Part shown: positions 5,743-7,762 of the stretch, piece by piece
Layout of the letters: each line of letters starts with the position of its first letter
Numbering within the stretch: position 1 is the first letter of the stretch
Assembly: GCA_900772235.1 (NCBI GenBank)
Contig: CAAGQX010000118.1
Coordinates: 1-7,762, forward strand
Direction of reading: 5' to 3'
From: Clostridia bacterium
GTDB taxonomy: Bacteria; Bacillota; Clostridia; TANB77; CAG-508
DNA length: 7,762 nt
The notes under the pieces: model-generated
Told to the model about the DNA's origin: nothing
Databases searched by the model: none
Seen by the model: only the letters and a program-made list of their open reading frames with translations
Position numbers and translations under genes: made by a program

Positions 5743-6918
5743 TTACCCAAATATTCCTCTTTTCTTTACTGGTGGTTGTTCATTCATAGTTTTTGCAAGT
5801 TTTAATAGTAAATCTCTTTGTTCTGTTGTTAATTTTTTTGGTATTTGTACTGTAACTGTGAATATTAAATCTCCTCTGTAACTTCCTGTAACTGCTTTAA
5901 AGCCTTTGCTTCTTATTGTAAATTTTGTTCCAGATTGTGTTCCTTCTGGTATTCTATATTTTTCTGTACTTCCATCTACCATTGGTATTTCCAAATCTGC
6001 ACCTAGTGTTGCTTGAGTATAAGTAACTGGAACTTCACAAAATACATTATCTCCTTCTCTTGTAAATATTCTACTTTTTTTAACTTTTACTACAAAATAT
6101 AAATCTCCTTTAGGTCCGCCTTTAGTGCCTGGTTCTCCTTCACCTCTTAGAACTACTGCTTGCCCGTCACTTATTCCTTCTGGTATGTTTACTGTTACTT
6201 TAACTGCTTTCTTTATTCTTCCTTTACCTTTACATTCTGTACATTTTTCTTCTATTATTGTGCCTTCTCCACCACAAGTAGGACACGTTTTAGTGGTTTG
6301 CATTTGTCCTAAAATTGTTGATACTGTTTGTTTTACTGTTCCTGTTCCATTACACATTTTACAAGTTGTAGCTTTTGTTCCTGGTTTTGCTTTGGTTCCG
6401 TGGCATACTTGGCATTCTTCTTCTCTTGATATTGTAACTTCTTTTTTTACACCTTTAAATGCTTCTTCAAATGAAATATCTATATTATATTTTAAATCCC
6501 TACCTTTTCTAAGTCCACTTTTAGTTCTAGCACTTGAAGTTCTTCCTCCAAAACCAGAACCTCCAAAAATTGATGAAAATATATCTCCAAAGTCTCCAAA
6601 ACCGTCAAAGCCATCAAATCCTGATGTTGAATAAGAATAGTAGCTTCCATTTCCTGCTCCATTAAATCCGTTAAATCCATTGAATCCTTGAGGTCCATCT
6701 GCACCAAATTGGTCATACATCTTTCTTTTTTGTGGGTTTGATAAAGTTTCATATGCTTCAGATACTTCTTTAAATTTTTCTTCTGCTTCTTTTTTATTGT
6801 CTGGGTTTGCATCTGGATGCCATTTTTTTGCCAATTTTCTATATGCTTTTTTTATTTCTTCATCTGTTGCAGTTTTGCTAACACCTAATACTTCATAAAA
6901 ATCTTTTTTATTTGCCAT
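5743..6918 (-). CDS. dnaJ: Chaperone protein DnaJ (Hsp40, type I)
   Basis: DnaJ delivers unfolded clients to DnaK and stimulates its ATPase. The 391-residue product has the full type I layout. The J domain spans about 5-70 with the essential HPD at 34-36. A Gly/Phe-rich linker covers 72-124, including three GFN units. A zinc region spans 169-233, with all eight cysteines at 169/172, 186/189, 212/215 and 226/229. Two beta-sandwich client-binding domains cover about 237-375. The first zinc motif is CxxCxGxK instead of CxxCxGxG; the cysteines are intact, so zinc binding should hold. AGGAGG (6936-6931) lies 12 bases upstream of the ATG. It is the first gene of the seven-gene operon and is separated from dnaK by a terminator. 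Confidence 0.97.
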   Translation of the reverse strand: MANKKDFYEVLGVSKTATDEEIKKAYRKLAKKWHPDANPDNKKEAEEKFKEVSEAYETLSNPQKRKMYDQFGADGPQGFNGFNGFNGAGNGSYYSYSTSGFDGFDGFGDFGDIFSSIFGGSGFGGRTSSARTKSGLRKGRDLKYNIDISFEEAFKGVKKEVTISREEECQVCHGTKAKPGTKATTCKMCNGTGTVKQTVSTILGQMQTTKTCPTCGGEGTIIEEKCTECKGKGRIKKAVKVTVNIPEGISDGQAVVLRGEGEPGTKGGPKGDLYFVVKVKKSRIFTREGDNVFCEVPVTYTQATLGADLEIPMVDGSTEKYRIPEGTQSGTKFTIRSKGFKAVTGSYRGDLIFTVTVQIPKKLTTEQRDLLLKLAKTMNEQPPVKKRGIFG

Positions 6919-6950
6919 TTTTATAGTTTGCCTCCTATTTTTTAATTATT

Positions 6951-6979
6951 TCTATATTAATATCTTTATTACTACACAA
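6951..6979 (-). promoter_or_regulatory. Possible weak promoter of dnaJ
   Basis: Between the dnaK terminator and dnaJ the minus strand offers TTGTGT (6979-6974), a 17-base spacer and TATAGA (6956-6951). Matches are 3 of 6 and 4 of 6 to the sigma-A consensus, which is weak in such AT-rich DNA. A promoter here would explain how dnaJ and the following genes are expressed independently of dnaK. No CIRCE or CtsR-type operator is visible. Confidence 0.25.
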
Positions 6980-6985
6980 ATAATT

Positions 6986-7031
6986 AAAAAAAGATGTGAG
7001 AAATGGGAATTGCTTTCCCATTTCGCACTTT
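6986..7031 (-). terminator. Intrinsic terminator between dnaK and dnaJ
   Basis: The minus strand forms a stem of 13 pairs with one internal mismatch. The inner 9-bp stem uses 7001-7009 and 7015-7023 (AAATGGGAA and its complement). One further pair follows (7000-7024), then a mismatch, then three pairs (6996-6998 with 7026-7028). The loop is 5 bases (7010-7014). Seven T follow at 6992-6986. It starts about 15 bases after the dnaK stop. This is the strongest hairpin in the window. It should end, or at least attenuate, transcription after dnaK. Confidence 0.8.
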
Positions 7032-7045
7032 AAATTTATTAAAAA

Positions 7046-7762
7046 TTATTTATTGTCATTGTTGTCTTCTACATTGTAGTCTGCATCATAAACATTTCCA
7101 TCATTAGATTCTGTTCCAGCTTCTTCTGTTGCTCCTGCTGTTGCATTATTTGCTGCATTTTGTTTATATAGTTGTTCAGACATTTGATAGAATACTGTTG
7201 TTAATTTTTCTGTAGCATCTTTTATTGTATCTGTATTGTTTGTTTCTAATGCTTTCTTAACATTTTCTATTTCAGCTTCTATTTTTGCTTTTTCTTCTGC
7301 ACTTACTTTGTCTCCTAATTCATCTAGTGTTTTTTGGCTACTGTAGATTAAGCTTTCTGCATTATTTTTAACTTCAACTTCTTCTTTTCTCTTTTTATCT
7401 TCAGCTGCGTGTGCTTCTGCATCTTTAACGGCTTTATCAATATCTTCTTCAGAAAGGTTTGAGCTTGCTGTTATTGAAACATTTTGTTCGTTTCCTGTTG
7501 CTAAATCCTTTGCAGAAACGTGAACTATACCATTAGCATCTATATCAAATGTAACTTCTATTTGTGGTATTCCTCTTGGAGCTGCTGGAATTCCTGTTAA
7601 TTGGAATCTTCCTAATGTTTTGTTATATGCTGCCATTTCTCTTTCACCTTGTAGTACGTGTACTTCTACACTTGTTTGGCCATCTGCTGCTGTTGAGAAT
7701 ACTTGAGATTTCTTTGTTGGTATTGTTGTGTTTCTTTCAATTAATTTTGTAAATACTCCACC
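7046..7762 (-). CDS. dnaK: Chaperone protein DnaK (Hsp70), C-terminal 238 residues (runs off the right edge)
   Basis: DnaK is the ATP-driven Hsp70 that binds exposed hydrophobic segments. The visible part begins at GGVFTKLIERNTTIPTKKSQ, which corresponds to the start of the substrate-binding domain, so the whole ATPase domain lies beyond the edge. The beta-sandwich is clear (HVLQGEREMAAYNKTLG, then APRGIPQIEVTFDIDANGI). It is followed by the alpha-helical lid and a flexible Ala/Asn/Thr/Glu-rich tail ending near VYDADYNVEDNNDNK, the usual acidic DnaK terminus. The frame is intact to base 7762. The internal ATG at 7636 is not the start, because upstream codons continue the family sequence. hrcA and grpE, usual upstream partners, would lie outside the window. 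Confidence 0.97.
   Translation of the reverse strand, partial: GGVFTKLIERNTTIPTKKSQVFSTAADGQTSVEVHVLQGEREMAAYNKTLGRFQLTGIPAAPRGIPQIEVTFDIDANGIVHVSAKDLATGNEQNVSITASSNLSEEDIDKAVKDAEAHAAEDKKRKEEVEVKNNAESLIYSSQKTLDELGDKVSAEEKAKIEAEIENVKKALETNNTDTIKDATEKLTTVFYQMSEQLYKQNAANNATAGATEEAGTESNDGNVYDADYNVEDNNDNK

Noticed and set aside
6125..6634. 169-residue plus-strand open frame
   Set aside because: It lies wholly opposite the conserved zinc and client-binding region of dnaJ and has no ribosome site or recognisable domain.
1847..7048. Recoded TGA, because no gene here ends in TGA
   Set aside because: All frames read through with the standard code, and the few stops seen are TAA and TAG, as expected by chance in AT-rich DNA.
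1..7762. CRISPR array, tRNA, rRNA, insertion sequence or phage genes
   Set aside because: No regularly spaced repeats, cloverleaf, transposase or terminal inverted repeats were seen; the window is densely coding on one strand.

Overview
This is a very AT-rich window (by eye about a quarter to 30% G+C). Every supported gene lies on the minus strand, so transcription runs from base 7762 toward base 1. The gene set (DnaK, DnaJ, RsmE, YicC, RemA/DUF370, short omega subunit, Gmk), the strong AGGAGG-type ribosome sites, the low-GC codon choice and the tight gene packing point to a low-GC Bacillota, most likely a clostridial lineage. The standard code with TAA and TAG stops reads cleanly throughout. 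The species cannot be named from the sequence alone.

Right part (7762 to 6919): the C-terminal part of dnaK enters from the right edge. A good intrinsic terminator follows it, and then a short AT-rich leader with a possible weak promoter for dnaJ.

Centre (6918 to 2168): seven closely packed genes that look like one operon: dnaJ, rsmE, an unnamed membrane protein with four AT-hook motifs, yicC, remA, rpoZ and gmk. Gaps are 4 to 24 bases, and rpoZ and gmk overlap by 7. The products serve protein folding, 16S rRNA methylation, RNA turnover, DNA-binding regulation, RNA polymerase assembly and GMP phosphorylation. Compared with the usual Bacillota layouts, prmA is missing between dnaJ and rsmE, rpoZ precedes gmk, and the heat-shock and yicC-remA clusters are joined. 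A stem-loop overlapping the gmk stop codon probably ends the operon.

Left part (2167 to 1): a 60-residue helical protein of unknown function has its own extended -10 promoter, with a palindrome beside it, and its own terminator. Two related AT-only inverted repeats follow. After them begins a very long coiled-coil gene that runs off the left edge; its 547 visible codons contain no proline or tryptophan and no methionine after the start.

The best candidate for something undescribed is the four-pass membrane protein with a basic AT-hook tail, encoded two genes upstream of the DNA-binding regulator RemA. It has the architecture of a tether between the chromosome and the membrane. The proline-free coiled-coil gene is the second.
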